Below, piece by piece: positions 9,023 to 18,742 of a stretch of 64,000 bases of DNA (positions are counted from its first letter, which is position 1; every line of letters begins with the position of its first letter). Made by a program: the position numbers and the translations under genes. This stretch comes from Ignavibacteria bacterium (GTDB lineage: Bacteria; Bacteroidota; Ignavibacteria; Tepidaquicellales; Tepidaquicellaceae). The notes below the pieces were generated by a model, which saw nothing but the letters and a program-made list of their open reading frames with translations, made no database searches and was not told the origin of the DNA. The stretch is taken from the NCBI GenBank assembly GCA_016709315.1, contig JADJMZ010000003.1:744001-808000 (forward strand), in the 5' to 3' direction.

Positions 9023-10435
9023 TTATTTTGAATTCGATAAATTTGTAGTTTTGCTTTTAAGTGATGTTTGTTTTCCTGAAGTAATCTCATTTACCATCTT
9101 TTCTAACTTTATAATCTTCTCATTCATTTCTTTTAATGATTCTACTTCTGAAGCAAGGCTTTCATTTGTCATTTTTAATTTATCATTTTCGGTTTTGAGC
9201 TCCTGTATTGCTTTCACTATCACCGGCAGAAGATTACCATAAGTCGCTTCAAGCTTTTCCGGATTATCTTTCAAAACAAGATTCAGCCAGTCAGCATTTT
9301 CATTAGTCTGAACTTCATCAAGCTCCTGTGATATAAATCCTGCCGTCGGAGTCTCTTTCATTTTACTTCCGTCAGATTTATTACCTTCGTACCATTCTCT
9401 TTTATCCCAGTTGAACTGACGCGGCTTTACCTTCATTAAAAAATCAAGCCCGAGAGTCAGATCTGTAATATTTTTCTTATCTCTCATATCTGATAAGCTG
9501 GAAATAGTCTGCACATTACATCGAAGTGACTGAACAAAACCATTGCCAAGAGTAACCTGATCTATAGCAGTTGCCGTGCTTGGAGCTGCATCAATTCCGA
9601 TACAGGTTAAATTCGCACCGGTTGTAATTGTTGATCCGGCATTGTGACCGAGTGCAGTATTGTAATTGCCCTGGTTATTGTATAGAGAACGATAACCTAC
9701 GGCTGTGTTTTGAGAAGTGGTGGTGGTAAATCTTAAAGATTCAAAGCCCATTGCTGTGTTATTATTGCCGTTGAAGTTGGCATATAAAGATGAATATCCT
9801 ACTGCTGTATTTTGAATTCCTGTAGTGTTCTGACTCAGGGTATTCATTCCTAAAGCTGTGTTAGAATGACCATTGGTGTTGTTATATAAAGACCAGCTTC
9901 CAACTGCAGTGTTATAACTGCCGCCGTAATTTGTGAATAAAGTTTGATATCCTAAAGCTGTATTGTAAAATCCATTATAATTGGATGATAAAGATTTATA
10001 TCCAAATGCAGTCATATAACTGCCGCTGACATTGTCGCTTAATGCATTCAGTCCCATAGCTGTATTTTGATAACCTGTTGTGTTGTTTCTCAGAGTATTC
10101 ATTCCAGTTACAGTATTATCAGTCCCTGTCATAGTAAAATTTCCGGAGCTGATTCCCATAAACATATTGTTTGCTCCATAGTTATGCATAAACCTGTCAG
10201 CACCTTTAAACATAATTCCTGTAGTTGAGTTGAATGTATTCTCAAGCCGGAATGTCCTGAGTATATTTACCAGACCTGTAGTTTGGCTCACCGTCAGAAA
10301 GTTATTTGTTGCATCTTTGATCGCAAATACTCCGTCTGTACCGACAGTATTAATAATGCTTTGTGAAAAAACCGGAGTTGCAAACATCAAAAGAAGCAAA
10401 ATCAGTTTTCCAGTATTATGTAATTTTATTTTCAT
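9023..10435 (-). CDS. S74 tail-fibre-type adhesin-like protein, intact copy
   Basis: The 470-residue protein has a signal peptide (FATPVFSQ), a beta segment (VFAIKDATNNFLTVSQTTG), about ten repeats of the pattern (S/T)GxxNTA(V/L/M)GxxSLxxN, then the Peptidase_S74 intramolecular chaperone (SDMRDKKNITDLTLGLDFL, MKVKPRQFNWDKREWYEG) and a coiled-coil tail. In viral fibres this domain trimerises a beta-helix and cleaves itself before the Ser of SDxR. Here it probably assembles a trimeric secreted or surface fibre. It is the best-preserved of three tandem paralogues (3795-4987, 7672-9011), whose repeat numbers differ. Confidence 0.88.
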   Translation of the reverse strand: MKIKLHNTGKLILLLLMFATPVFSQSIINTVGTDGVFAIKDATNNFLTVSQTTGLVNILRTFRLENTFNSTTGIMFKGADRFMHNYGANNMFMGISSGNFTMTGTDNTVTGMNTLRNNTTGYQNTAMGLNALSDNVSGSYMTAFGYKSLSSNYNGFYNTALGYQTLFTNYGGSYNTAVGSWSLYNNTNGHSNTALGMNTLSQNTTGIQNTAVGYSSLYANFNGNNNTAMGFESLRFTTTTSQNTAVGYRSLYNNQGNYNTALGHNAGSTITTGANLTCIGIDAAPSTATAIDQVTLGNGFVQSLRCNVQTISSLSDMRDKKNITDLTLGLDFLMKVKPRQFNWDKREWYEGNKSDGSKMKETPTAGFISQELDEVQTNENADWLNLVLKDNPEKLEATYGNLLPVIVKAIQELKTENDKLKMTNESLASEVESLKEMNEKIIKLEKMVNEITSGKQTSLKSKTTNLSNSK

Positions 10436-10449
10436 TTTGTTAGTAATTT

Positions 10450-10674
10450 TTATTTATGTAAATGACTTATTTTTGTGTGTAAATTTTTATTTCCCTTAAC
10501 TACGACCTTACATGTTTTATTAATCTCAGTATGATACATTTTCACCGCCCTGCTTATAACAGTATCCTTGCTCCCGTTTATGATCAACTGAATCTTTTCT
10601 ATCATTCTGTGAGTGGAATCCTTAAGCCGGTATCCTTTTGATGTCTTTAAGATTCTATTTTTATTTTTAATCAT
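10450..10674 (-). CDS. Small ribbon-helix-helix-like protein
   Basis: From the ATG at 10672-10674 the product is about 74 residues. YRLKDSTHRMIEKIQLIINGSKDTVIS fits the ribbon-helix-helix pattern: a short strand with alternating residues, helix A, a GS(K/R) turn, then helix B with ISRAVKMY. Such proteins bind DNA as dimers and often autoregulate. An upstream GTG at 10723-10725 would add 17 residues. It lies directly upstream of the intact S74-type gene in the same orientation, so it could regulate that cluster. Family membership is suggested by pattern only. Confidence 0.5.
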   Translation of the reverse strand: MIKNKNRILKTSKGYRLKDSTHRMIEKIQLIINGSKDTVISRAVKMYHTEINKTCKVVVKGNKNLHTKISHLHK

Positions 10675-10840
10675 TTTCAGAGTTATAAACTTGTGCACCT
10701 CATTGTGCACTTTACAAAAATACACTTTTGATACCTGTCATAGCAAAGAAAGTTTTTCGGCAAACTAACCAGGATTTTAATATGCATTAATGAAATTGAA
10801 TTGATTAATGCTTTTTTTTAAATGATTTAAGAAAAAATTT

Positions 10841-10952
10841 AATTGCTAATTGCTAATTGCTAATTGCTAATTGCTAATTGCTAATTGCTAATTGCTAATT
10901 GCTAATTGCTAATTGCTAATTGCTAATTGCTAATTGCTAATTGCTAATTGCT
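10841..10952. repeat. 16 perfect copies of heptamer AATTGCT before a start codon
   Basis: Sixteen uninterrupted AATTGCT units fill 10841-10952, ending three bases before the ATG at 10956. The array replaces the region where a Shine-Dalgarno sequence would normally lie. Every frame across it meets TAA once per 21 bases. Confidence 0.95.
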
Positions 10953-10955
10953 AAA

Positions 10956-12428
10956 ATGAAGAATACAAAACTTATTCAGACTTTAAAAACTTTCACAAAA
11001 GATGAACTCAAGCTTTTCGAAAAGTTCGTAGCTTCGCCCTATTTTAATAATGGCAGAAATTGTTTGCCTTTTCTCAAAGAACTTGAAAAACATTATCCAT
11101 ACTTTGAAGATTTAAAAGATAAGTTAACCCCTGAAGCTATTTATAAAAAATTATATCCGGGAAAAATTTTTAACAAACAGGTGATGTGGAATCAGGTTTC
11201 ACAGCTTGAAAAGCTTGCTCTTGAATTCCTTTTGCAGACTGCGTTTAAAAATAATAAGACCGGAAGATTTTCAATGATATTCAATGAGCTTTCAAAGAGA
11301 AATCTTGATAAAGTGATCTTAAAGGAAATTGATAATGCAGATAAATATATAAGCACAGTTAAATTAGGAGAAGAATATTATTCACTTAAATGGATAGTTG
11401 AGATTAACAGAAGTGATTACTGGAATTCTGTTCAGGGGAGACAGGATAAAAGCTTTGAAGGAACAGTTAAAAGCACTGAATTATTAATTTTGAAATTTCT
11501 TGCGGATCTGTCTGTACAGGTTTGGGATCTGAATATTCTTAAGTGAATGTATAATGCAGGAGACGAAATTAATGCCTCACTGGAATTGATCAGAAGTTTT
11601 GATATGAAGAACCTTATAGAAGCTAATAAGAAAAGTAAGAATAAGTATTTAAAAGTCATTAACTTTTATTACAATAAAATTATGTGCGCTCTGGATGAGA
11701 ATGACGAAAGTTATTTTTTTGAAATGAAAAAATTCTTCGACAAAAATTATGATTTGTTTGATAAGCAGGAACAGCATAATGCAATAATTTCTCTGGCAAA
11801 TTACTGCGCTCATAAAATGAGATTAGGTCAGGATAAATTTCTTAAGATACTTTTTGAAATAAATAAATTACGTCTTGAAAAAGAGATAGGCGTTTATATG
11901 CACGGAAGAATTAACAAAGCGCTTTTCCATCAGATTCTAAGAAGCGCTCTTTCACTTGGTAAAATAAAATGGGCTGAAAAATTTGCGAAAGGATATATCC
12001 CTAAACTTCGGAATGAACACCAGAAAACAATGGCTTCTCTGGCTCTGGGTTACATAAGTTTTGCAAAAAAAGATTATGCTGAATCTTTGCATCACTTAAA
12101 TAAAGTTCAGTTTATTGATCTCAGAGATAAACTGCATGTCAGGATACTTTCTGCTAAAGCTTATTATGAACTGAATAATACTGAAGCGCTTACTTATTAT
12201 ATTGATTCGTCCAGGCATTTTTTTAGAAAGAATACAGCAATAGAAAACGATACAGGTAAAGCTTATGTGAAATTCTTTAATTTCCTTAACAAACTTCTTA
12301 TCTGCAAAGAAAATCCAGATCCGCAAAAATTAAAGTTACTCAGAGAAAATATAGATATTGATAAAATATTAAGACTCAGACATAAAAGCTGGTTGCTTGG
12401 AAAGATAGATGAGCAGTTAAGCAGTTAA
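10956..12428 (+). CDS. Paralogue of 1500-2939 interrupted by an in-frame TGA
   Basis: The frame starting at ATG 10956 (MKNTKLIQTLKTFTKDELK) continues without a shift to 12428 except for one TGA at 11544-11546 (CTT AAG TGA ATG TAT). The halves are 196 and 293 residues, together matching the 479-residue paralogue in length. The second half is a helical, TPR-like stretch (GYISFAKKDYAESLHHLNKVQ). TGA could be a true nonsense mutation, a sequencing substitution (TGG would be Trp) or a readthrough site. Nothing else suggests TGA recoding, since TGA ends several neighbouring genes. A tandem array lies before the start and another contains the stop codon. Function unknown. Confidence 0.7.
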
Positions 12429-12474
12429 GCAGTTAAGCAGTTAACAGTGTGACAGTTAACAGTGTGACAGTTAA
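12413..12474. repeat. Compound tandem repeat spanning a stop codon
   Basis: Four copies of GCAGTTAA (12413-12444) are followed by two copies of CAGTGTGACAGTTAA (12445-12459, 12460-12474). The TAA at 12426-12428 that ends the preceding gene is part of the second 8-bp unit, so the last residues (QLSS) are repeat-encoded. Degenerate AAATC-type repeats continue to about 12535. Confidence 0.9.
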
Positions 12475-12538
12475 CAGTTAGCAATGAACAATTAACAACC
12501 TAAATTCAGAAATCTAAAATCCAAAATCCAAGATCTAA

Positions 12539-12952
12539 TCATTCGCAATCAACAATCCCTGCATAATCAATAACTAATTCTTCTCCTGCTTTAATATCCC
12601 TGATAGCTTCAAAATAATCGCCGTCATTTATTGATATAATGTTAGGTGTATCCGAATGATTTAAAAAAAGTGCAATATCAATTTTTTTAAATCCGTGATC
12701 AGGTACAAAATAATTTTCTTTATCGAATAAGCAGTAATTATCCACTATGAATTTAGCGTGGGGAGGAAATGTTTCCACTTCCTTTCTTGAGAATAAAATC
12801 CATTTGTCATTTTCATCAGGACTGCTGAACATATCCCTGCATCCTTTAGTAATATCACGAACTACAAAAACACCAATGCCTTCAATCGGAGACGGCTTAA
12901 GCATCACATAAGTGTTGTTGCATAACTCTGAAAGTAATTCTGATTTAGTCAA
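12539..12952 (-). CDS. SET domain protein
   Basis: The 137-residue protein is essentially one SET domain: an N-terminal SPIEGIGVFVVRDITKG strand-turn (usual GxGxFA motif), FLNHSDTPNI (NHxxxPN, cofactor/substrate site), and EAIRDIKAGEELVIDYAG (AxxxIxxGEEL-xxDY). SET enzymes transfer methyl groups from S-adenosylmethionine to lysine. There are no pre-SET or post-SET cysteine clusters, as is usual for bacterial single-domain forms. No signal peptide is present, so it should be cytoplasmic. It stands between repeat-rich intergenic regions with no clear operon partner; its substrate is unknown. Confidence 0.85.
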   Translation of the reverse strand: MTKSELLSELCNNTYVMLKPSPIEGIGVFVVRDITKGCRDMFSSPDENDKWILFSRKEVETFPPHAKFIVDNYCLFDKENYFVPDHGFKKIDIALFLNHSDTPNIISINDGDYFEAIRDIKAGEELVIDYAGIVDCE

Positions 12953-13173
12953 TTTTACACTGTTAAATTAAAATAAAATGTAACTTATAAATTGGATGTT
13001 TCCATTTGCGGCTGTAAAAAACGCTGTCCTTCTGATCCCGCAAAATTATCTATAAAAAATATCGGACAAGTTAATGTTTGCAATTCTTTTAAAACAGCTA
13101 TTTATTCTCTTGTAAGATTTAAAATTTCAGATTTAAAATTTAAATTAAAAAATTACAAATTCATTATCGAAAT

Positions 13174-13208
13174 AAATCTAAAATCTAAAATCCAAAATCC
13201 AAAATCCA
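13174..13208. repeat. AAATC(C/T)A heptamer array
   Basis: Five consecutive heptamers (AAATCTA twice, AAATCCA three times), with partial units to about 13217, abut the 3' end of the dockerin-tailed gene at 13218. The wider stretch 13090-13217 is a degenerate AAATTTA/AAATCC repeat field. Confidence 0.85.
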
Positions 13209-13217
13209 AAATCAAAA

Positions 13218-16200
13218 TCACGGCTCTATCACGCTTACAGAATTAAACGCATTGTTGTCAACAATGCTCACATCCGCTGCATCAACGAAGTTGTCTCCCG
13301 TCACGTCTGTATTCACATATCCGCTTACTGAATTAAAAGCATCATTATCTGCATTGCTTACATCTGATGCATCTATGGTGCCGTCCTGATTAATGTCTCC
13401 GGAGTAAATTGCAAATCTTAGAGGAGTTGTATCAGCCTGCTTCATGTTATTACCAAATGCTTTAGTAATCAGATTTGTGAAATCATAATTTATTGTTGAA
13501 AGCGAAGCATAGACTACAGCAGTGCTGCTCCAGGTTTCAATTGTATTTCTGTGCTTTATAACTATATAGTAGCTGCCTGAAGTCGCATTATAGAATCTGA
13601 AAGAACCTGTTATCGCTGACTGACTTATAAATCCTTTTGCCGAATCAACAAAATTGAAAGGAGCTACAGAATTTCTGAGATAGACAGTAGCAGTATCACC
13701 TGAATTCATTTCATTAGAAGCTGAGTTGTAGTAACCTTCGAAGATGACTGTCAGATTCAGGGTTCCTGCAACATTGTAATTCACATTTGCTGTATTGGAA
13801 AGGGGACTGATGTTTCCGTGAATATCAACTGCGGCTACCTGGTAATTGTAAACCGAATCATCTGTGACTGCCGGATCATCAAAACTATTCACTAAGGAAG
13901 TATAAAGCTGAACTCCGTTCCGGTAAATTATATAATGATGAAAATCAGTTTCACTATTTCCATTCCAGTTTAAAAATACAGAATTTAAATCCGGAAAAGC
14001 GGCAAGACTTACCGGAGCAGCAGGAGAAAGATTATCAATGCTGTATCCTGACATTATATTAGAACTCCAGAACTGATCATTGTCAGACGTCTTCGCAGTA
14101 ATTCTGTAATATTGAACACCGCTGTTTCCGTTTAGAGAATCATTGGGAGTTGTTGCAGTATATTGATATGACGGATTCAATGATGCCGGAACTGTTGCTA
14201 TTGCTTCCCAGTAAAAACCTCCGTCTCCCGGAGGATCACTTTTTTCAATTAAATAACCTGTGATCAGATTTTGATTTAAATAATCATATCCGCTTCTGAT
14301 CCATTTCAATTTTACCTTTCCGCCCTGATCAAAAGGAACATCTTTTACTGAAGTTATTCTTGGATTGACAACTGTTGAACTGGAAAAATATAAATATGCT
14401 TTTCCATTATTATTTCCAACACTATCATATAAATAAGCACCCGAAATTAAATCATCATAACCGTCGCCGTTTACATCACCAGCTCCTGAAACAGATAAGC
14501 CGAAATTATCAAAATCTTCCTCTCCGGTATATGTTAAATCTGCTGTATTATTTACTGAACTACCTCCAAAATAATTATAAACCCTTCCTTTATAATAACC
14601 TGCATTATACCCCCAGGCTGTTACTAAAACGTCACCGTATCCGTCTCCGTTTACATCACCAGCTGATGAAACTGATCTGCCAAACAAATCATCTGAAGAA
14701 ACTCCGGTTAAAGTAACATCTGAAACACTATTCATTGATACTCCTCCGAAAAAAAATATATGCTCTGCCCTGAATGCTGTTATAACCTTCTGCTCCGACG
14801 ATCACATCATCAAATCCATCACCGTTCATGTCTCCTGCATCGGATACAGATATCCCAAAATAATCACCTGCAGAGATCCCCGTTAAAATAACATCTGCAA
14901 CACTATTCATTGATACTCCGCCGAAATAAATATATGCCCTTCCCTGATAAGTCGCTCCGGTATAACTGTATGCTCCGGCAATTACATCACTGTATCCGTC
15001 ACCGTCAACATCTCCTGCTGAAGAAACAGAGTAACCAAAGTTATCACCTGCAGAAGCTCCGGTTAAAATTACATCAGCTGCATTATTCATAATTGCTCCG
15101 CCTAAATAAATATAAGCGGATCCCAGATCTGTTCCCGCATTGTAACCATGAGCACCAACTATCACATCACTATAACCGTCACCATTCATATCGCCAGCAT
15201 CAGAAACTGAATAACCAAAAACATCATTTGATGAAGCTCCTGTTAAAGTAACATCAACTGTGCTGTTCATTGAACTTCCTCCATAATAAATGTAAGCGCG
15301 TCCCTGATCCGTAAGATATCCCGGAGCTCCGATAATTACGTCATCAAATCCGTCACCGTTTACATCTCCGGCTGAAGAAACAGAAGAACCGAATTTATCA
15401 CCTGCTGAAACTCCGGTTAAGATTACATCTGCTGTATTATTCATTACACTGCCGCCGTAATAAATGTAAGCACGTCCCTGTTGAGTTCCGGAATTGTATC
15501 CATTAGCTCCGATTAAAATATCATCATATCCGTCACCGTTTACGTCACCTGCCGATGAAACAGAACTGCCTAACTGGTCATTTGCTGAAAATCCGGTAAA
15601 AGTAAGATCTTCTATATCTGCTCCTGTCATAGTATTAAAATAAATGTAAGCTCTTCCGGATGAAACTCCGTTAATATCACTTAAATTTGCCCCGGCAATT
15701 AAATCCGAATTACCGTCTCCGTTTATATCTCCGCAGCCGCTGACAGAAATTCCGAAATTATCTCCTGCATTTTCAGCATTAAAAAATTTATCAGCATTAT
15801 CATCAATAGTTTCTCCGCCAAGATACAAGTATGCTTTTCCGCTGCCTGAGCTGAAGCCGGATGCGCCTATGAGAATATCATCGTAGCCATCTCCGTTTGC
15901 ATCTCCAGCAGAAGATACTGTTGTAGCGAAATTATCTCCTGTAAATTCTCCTGTGACAGTCAGATCAGCCGTGATGTTTACAGTTGCTCCTCCATAATAA
16001 ACAAATGCTCTGCCTTGAAAACTGCTCATACCATAAGCGCCGACAATTACGTCACTGTAACCGTCACCATTTACATCACCTGCATCTGATACTGAATTTC
16101 CATAATAATTTGTACCCGCTACAAATCCGGCTAATATTCCGTCTGCAATAGTGTTCATTGTACTTCCTCCTAAATAAATATATGCTCTTCCAAGATTTGT

Positions 16201-17102
16201 ACTATATCCCGGAACACCTACAATCACATCGGAATAACCGTCACCATTGAAATCACCGGCTTTTGAAACCGAGTAACCGAATGATTTATTTGTGCCGGGT
16301 TCTGATAAAGTCACATCTGCAGTATTGTTCATTGAAGAACTTCCAAAATAAATATAAGCTTTTCCGGTGGATGAAATATTAGCATAAGCTCCTGCAATAA
16401 CATCTGAGAATCCGTCACCATTAACATCACCGGCATCTGATACGGATAAACCAAAATTATCACCCGCAGCTTCACCGTTAAGAATTACATCCGGTGTATT
16501 ATTCATCGAAGCGCCGCCATAGTAAATCTGTGCTCTTCCTGTTGCGGCGGAATATCCGCTTATTCCTACAATTACATCATCATAGCCGTCTCCGTTTACA
16601 TCACCGGCAGATGAAACTGAAACTCCTAAATAGTTATTAATTCCGCTTCCGGTAATTATCACATCCGGGGTTGAATTAAATATTACACCGCCGTAAAAAA
16701 TATAAGCTCTACCTGCGGATGATCCGCCTGCTGAATTTGTAGGAGCACCGACAATAATATCTTCATATCCGTCACCATTCACGTCTCCTGCTCCCGATAC
16801 TGATGATCCGAATTGATCTCCTGCGGCCATTCCATTTAAAATTCTTTCCTGAAATGCATCGGTCTCCAGAGTATCTGAACCATTTTTATCATTGTTAAAA
16901 AGCGGATTACCATTCTCATCAAGAAATCCTTTCATCTGTTCATCAGATAAAACAGGTTTATCTTTTTCTCAGGCAAAAAGCTTTTGTTTTTATTTGAAAG
17001 ATTTTGAGTTGAAGACTTTGGCATTTGAGAAGAATAGATAGATGAGTTTAATATTAGAATTAAACCAAAAATTATTGGGAAGATCGGTAAAATTTTTTTC
17101 AC
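13218..17102 (-). CDS. Giant secreted FG-GAP/fibronectin/dockerin protein (two frameshifts)
   Basis: Three frames form one gene of about 1,290 residues. A GTG start (17100-17102) follows a good AAAGGAG site and opens a signal peptide (MKKILPIFPIIFGLILIL). A one-base loss in an A run near 16963 shifts the frame. Then come fourteen FG-GAP repeats with GDxFGxSVSxAGDVNGDGYxDVIVGA, each with a DxNGDGxxD calcium loop; twelve precede a second indel in the A8 tract near 14745 and two follow it. Two FN3-like domains come next (IEKSDPPG..., NWNGNSETDFHHYIIYRNG), then the EGYYNSASN module and two dockerin EF-hands (GDINQDGTIDASD, DVTGDNFVDAAD). Fourteen repeats fit two seven-bladed propellers. It is likely a calcium-dependent surface adhesin. 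Confidence 0.82.
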
Positions 17103-17307
17103 AATTTCTCCTTTCCGGGTTTATAGAAATTTCGATTTTTGATAAAAGTTTGAAAATTTTTATTTGAAAATAATTAAATATATTTCAGGAATAAAAAATA
17201 AAGAGAGGTAAATATTATGAATATCTCATATAATGTTTTCTGAATGTAGTTAAGATATAAAATCCAAATTAAAAAAAATTCCAATTACTGAATCCCAATT
17301 TCCAATT

Positions 17308-17410
17308 CACGGCTATATCAATCTCACAAAGGATTACATCTTCTGCTTCAACGAAATCATATACCATATCATCTGTCCTTATATATTCGCTGACAGAACT
17401 CAATGCAACA
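17308..17410 (-). pseudogene. Decayed dockerin C-terminal remnant
   Basis: The minus strand reads LSSVSEYIRTDDMVYDFVEAED followed by VILCEIDIAV. This aligns with the dockerin ends of the two intact genes (NSVSGYVNTDVTGDNFVDAADVSIVDNNAFNSV region), but the calcium-loop residues are lost. As in the intact copies, its 3' end is next to an AAATCC/AATTCC-like repeat field (17260-17307). No upstream gene body is recognisable. I see nothing else in 17103-17618. Confidence 0.6.
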
Positions 17411-17618
17411 TATCAACTAAACTTTTGTCGTTTTATTATTTTTAGAATACTTAATCTGATTGAAATGTCTTTTATAATACCGTATCTGTAATTTATCTGA
17501 TCAACTATTTAAAAATGAAGATAATATTTAATGTGTTATTATTAATAGATACTTAACTTATTTTTAAAACATAAATTTTCTTTAAGCGTACATTTGTACA
17601 GAAAAAATCCAAAACATT

Positions 17619-18705
17619 TTGCAGAAAGAATCAATCTTTAAAAGAGTAATAAACTTTTTATTCCGGTGATCTGAAATCAGAAGATATTGAAAGACTTTTC
17701 ATGAAAGATACTCCTGAAAGGTATAAATATTTTGTGAGAAAGATGGATAAACCTTCTTCAGAAAGTAAAAGCAAATTCTCTTCTGTTACAACATTCATTA
17801 AAAATTTTACAGAAACATTTTTAAAAAACTAACACCTGTAATAAGATTACTTTATACACTTGCTGTTGTAATCTTCTTTTTTAGCTTGGATAGGAAGCAG
17901 CTGGAACCTTGCAATACTTGCATTTATTTTTGTTAACTTTCTTCTGATCTTTGAAATTGCTGAAAAGCTTACGGTAAGAGATGAACTGGAGATAGCAAGG
18001 GATGTTCAGACACAGCTTATATCAGTAAGTAATGTAGATAATGAAGATCTGGAAATATCAACTTACTATGAAACTGCAAGAGAAGTAGGAGGTGATTTCA
18101 TTGATTACATTCAGAAAGATAACGGTTCGTATCTTATCTCTATCGGTGATATATCAGGAAAAGGAATGTCAGCAGCACTACAAATGGTACAGGTAAGACT
18201 GCTTTTAAGATTTATTTCAGATACGTTGAATGAACCAAAGCAGATACTTACTTCACTGAATAAAAATATATTTAAGTTTATCAGTAAAGGAGTTTATTTT
18301 ACAATGACACTTGCTGAAGTTAAGGATAAAGTTCTTAAAATCTGCAGGGCTGGTCATACTCCTCTGATTTATTACAGTTCAAAGAACAGAACTTGCAATT
18401 TGATAAATCAGAAAGGAATGGCAGTAGGATTATGCAGCAACGGATTGTTTGAAAGCTCACTCGAGGAATATATTTTGAAAACGGATACAGGTGACATTAT
18501 AACTTTTTATTCCGACGGACTTACAGAAACAATGAATACAGTAAGAAGCGAATTCGGAATTGACAGACTTAAAGAAATTATGTGCAGCAACCCTGAAAAA
18601 TCACCTGAGGAAATTAAAAAAATAATACTCAATGAAATAAGTAAATTCAGAGGATATGCGGAAGTTCATGATGACATTACTTTCATTATAATGAAAATAA
18701 AATAA
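17619..18705 (+). CDS. SpoIIE/PP2C-type serine phosphatase (frameshifted)
   Basis: The reading passes through several frames: a start region (possible TTG at 17619, QKESIFKRVINFLF), a segment with DLKSEDIERLFMKDTPERYKYF, a hydrophobic stretch (LLYTLAVVIFFF ... WNLAILAFIFVNFLLIFEIAEKL, one or two membrane helices), then the phosphatase domain. Domain marks are ELEIARDVQTQLI, EVGGDFIDY, IGDISGKGMSAAL (metal-binding Asp), GHTPLIYY, TDTGDIITFYSDGLTETMN and DDITFIIMKIK. Shifts fall in short homopolymers near 17657, 17825 and 17880. SpoIIE-type phosphatases dephosphorylate anti-sigma antagonists or signalling proteins. Membrane anchoring suggests signal input; no partner switch genes are nearby. 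Confidence 0.78.
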
Positions 18706-18742
18706 TCCCGGTTATTCCTTCCTGTAGTAAACAGTATACAGT

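Noticed and set aside
10841..10952. Possible CRISPR array
   Set aside because: The units are seven bases without spacers; it is a simple tandem repeat and no cas genes are present.
11544..11546. TGA recoded as an amino acid in this organism
   Set aside because: TGA is used as the normal stop in several genes (for example ends near 18743, 57288, 63859), so a code change is unlikely.
12992..13246. 84-residue plus-strand frame
   Set aside because: Its C-terminal half is only the translated heptamer repeats (KSKIQNPKSKIKI) and it overlaps the dockerin gene end.
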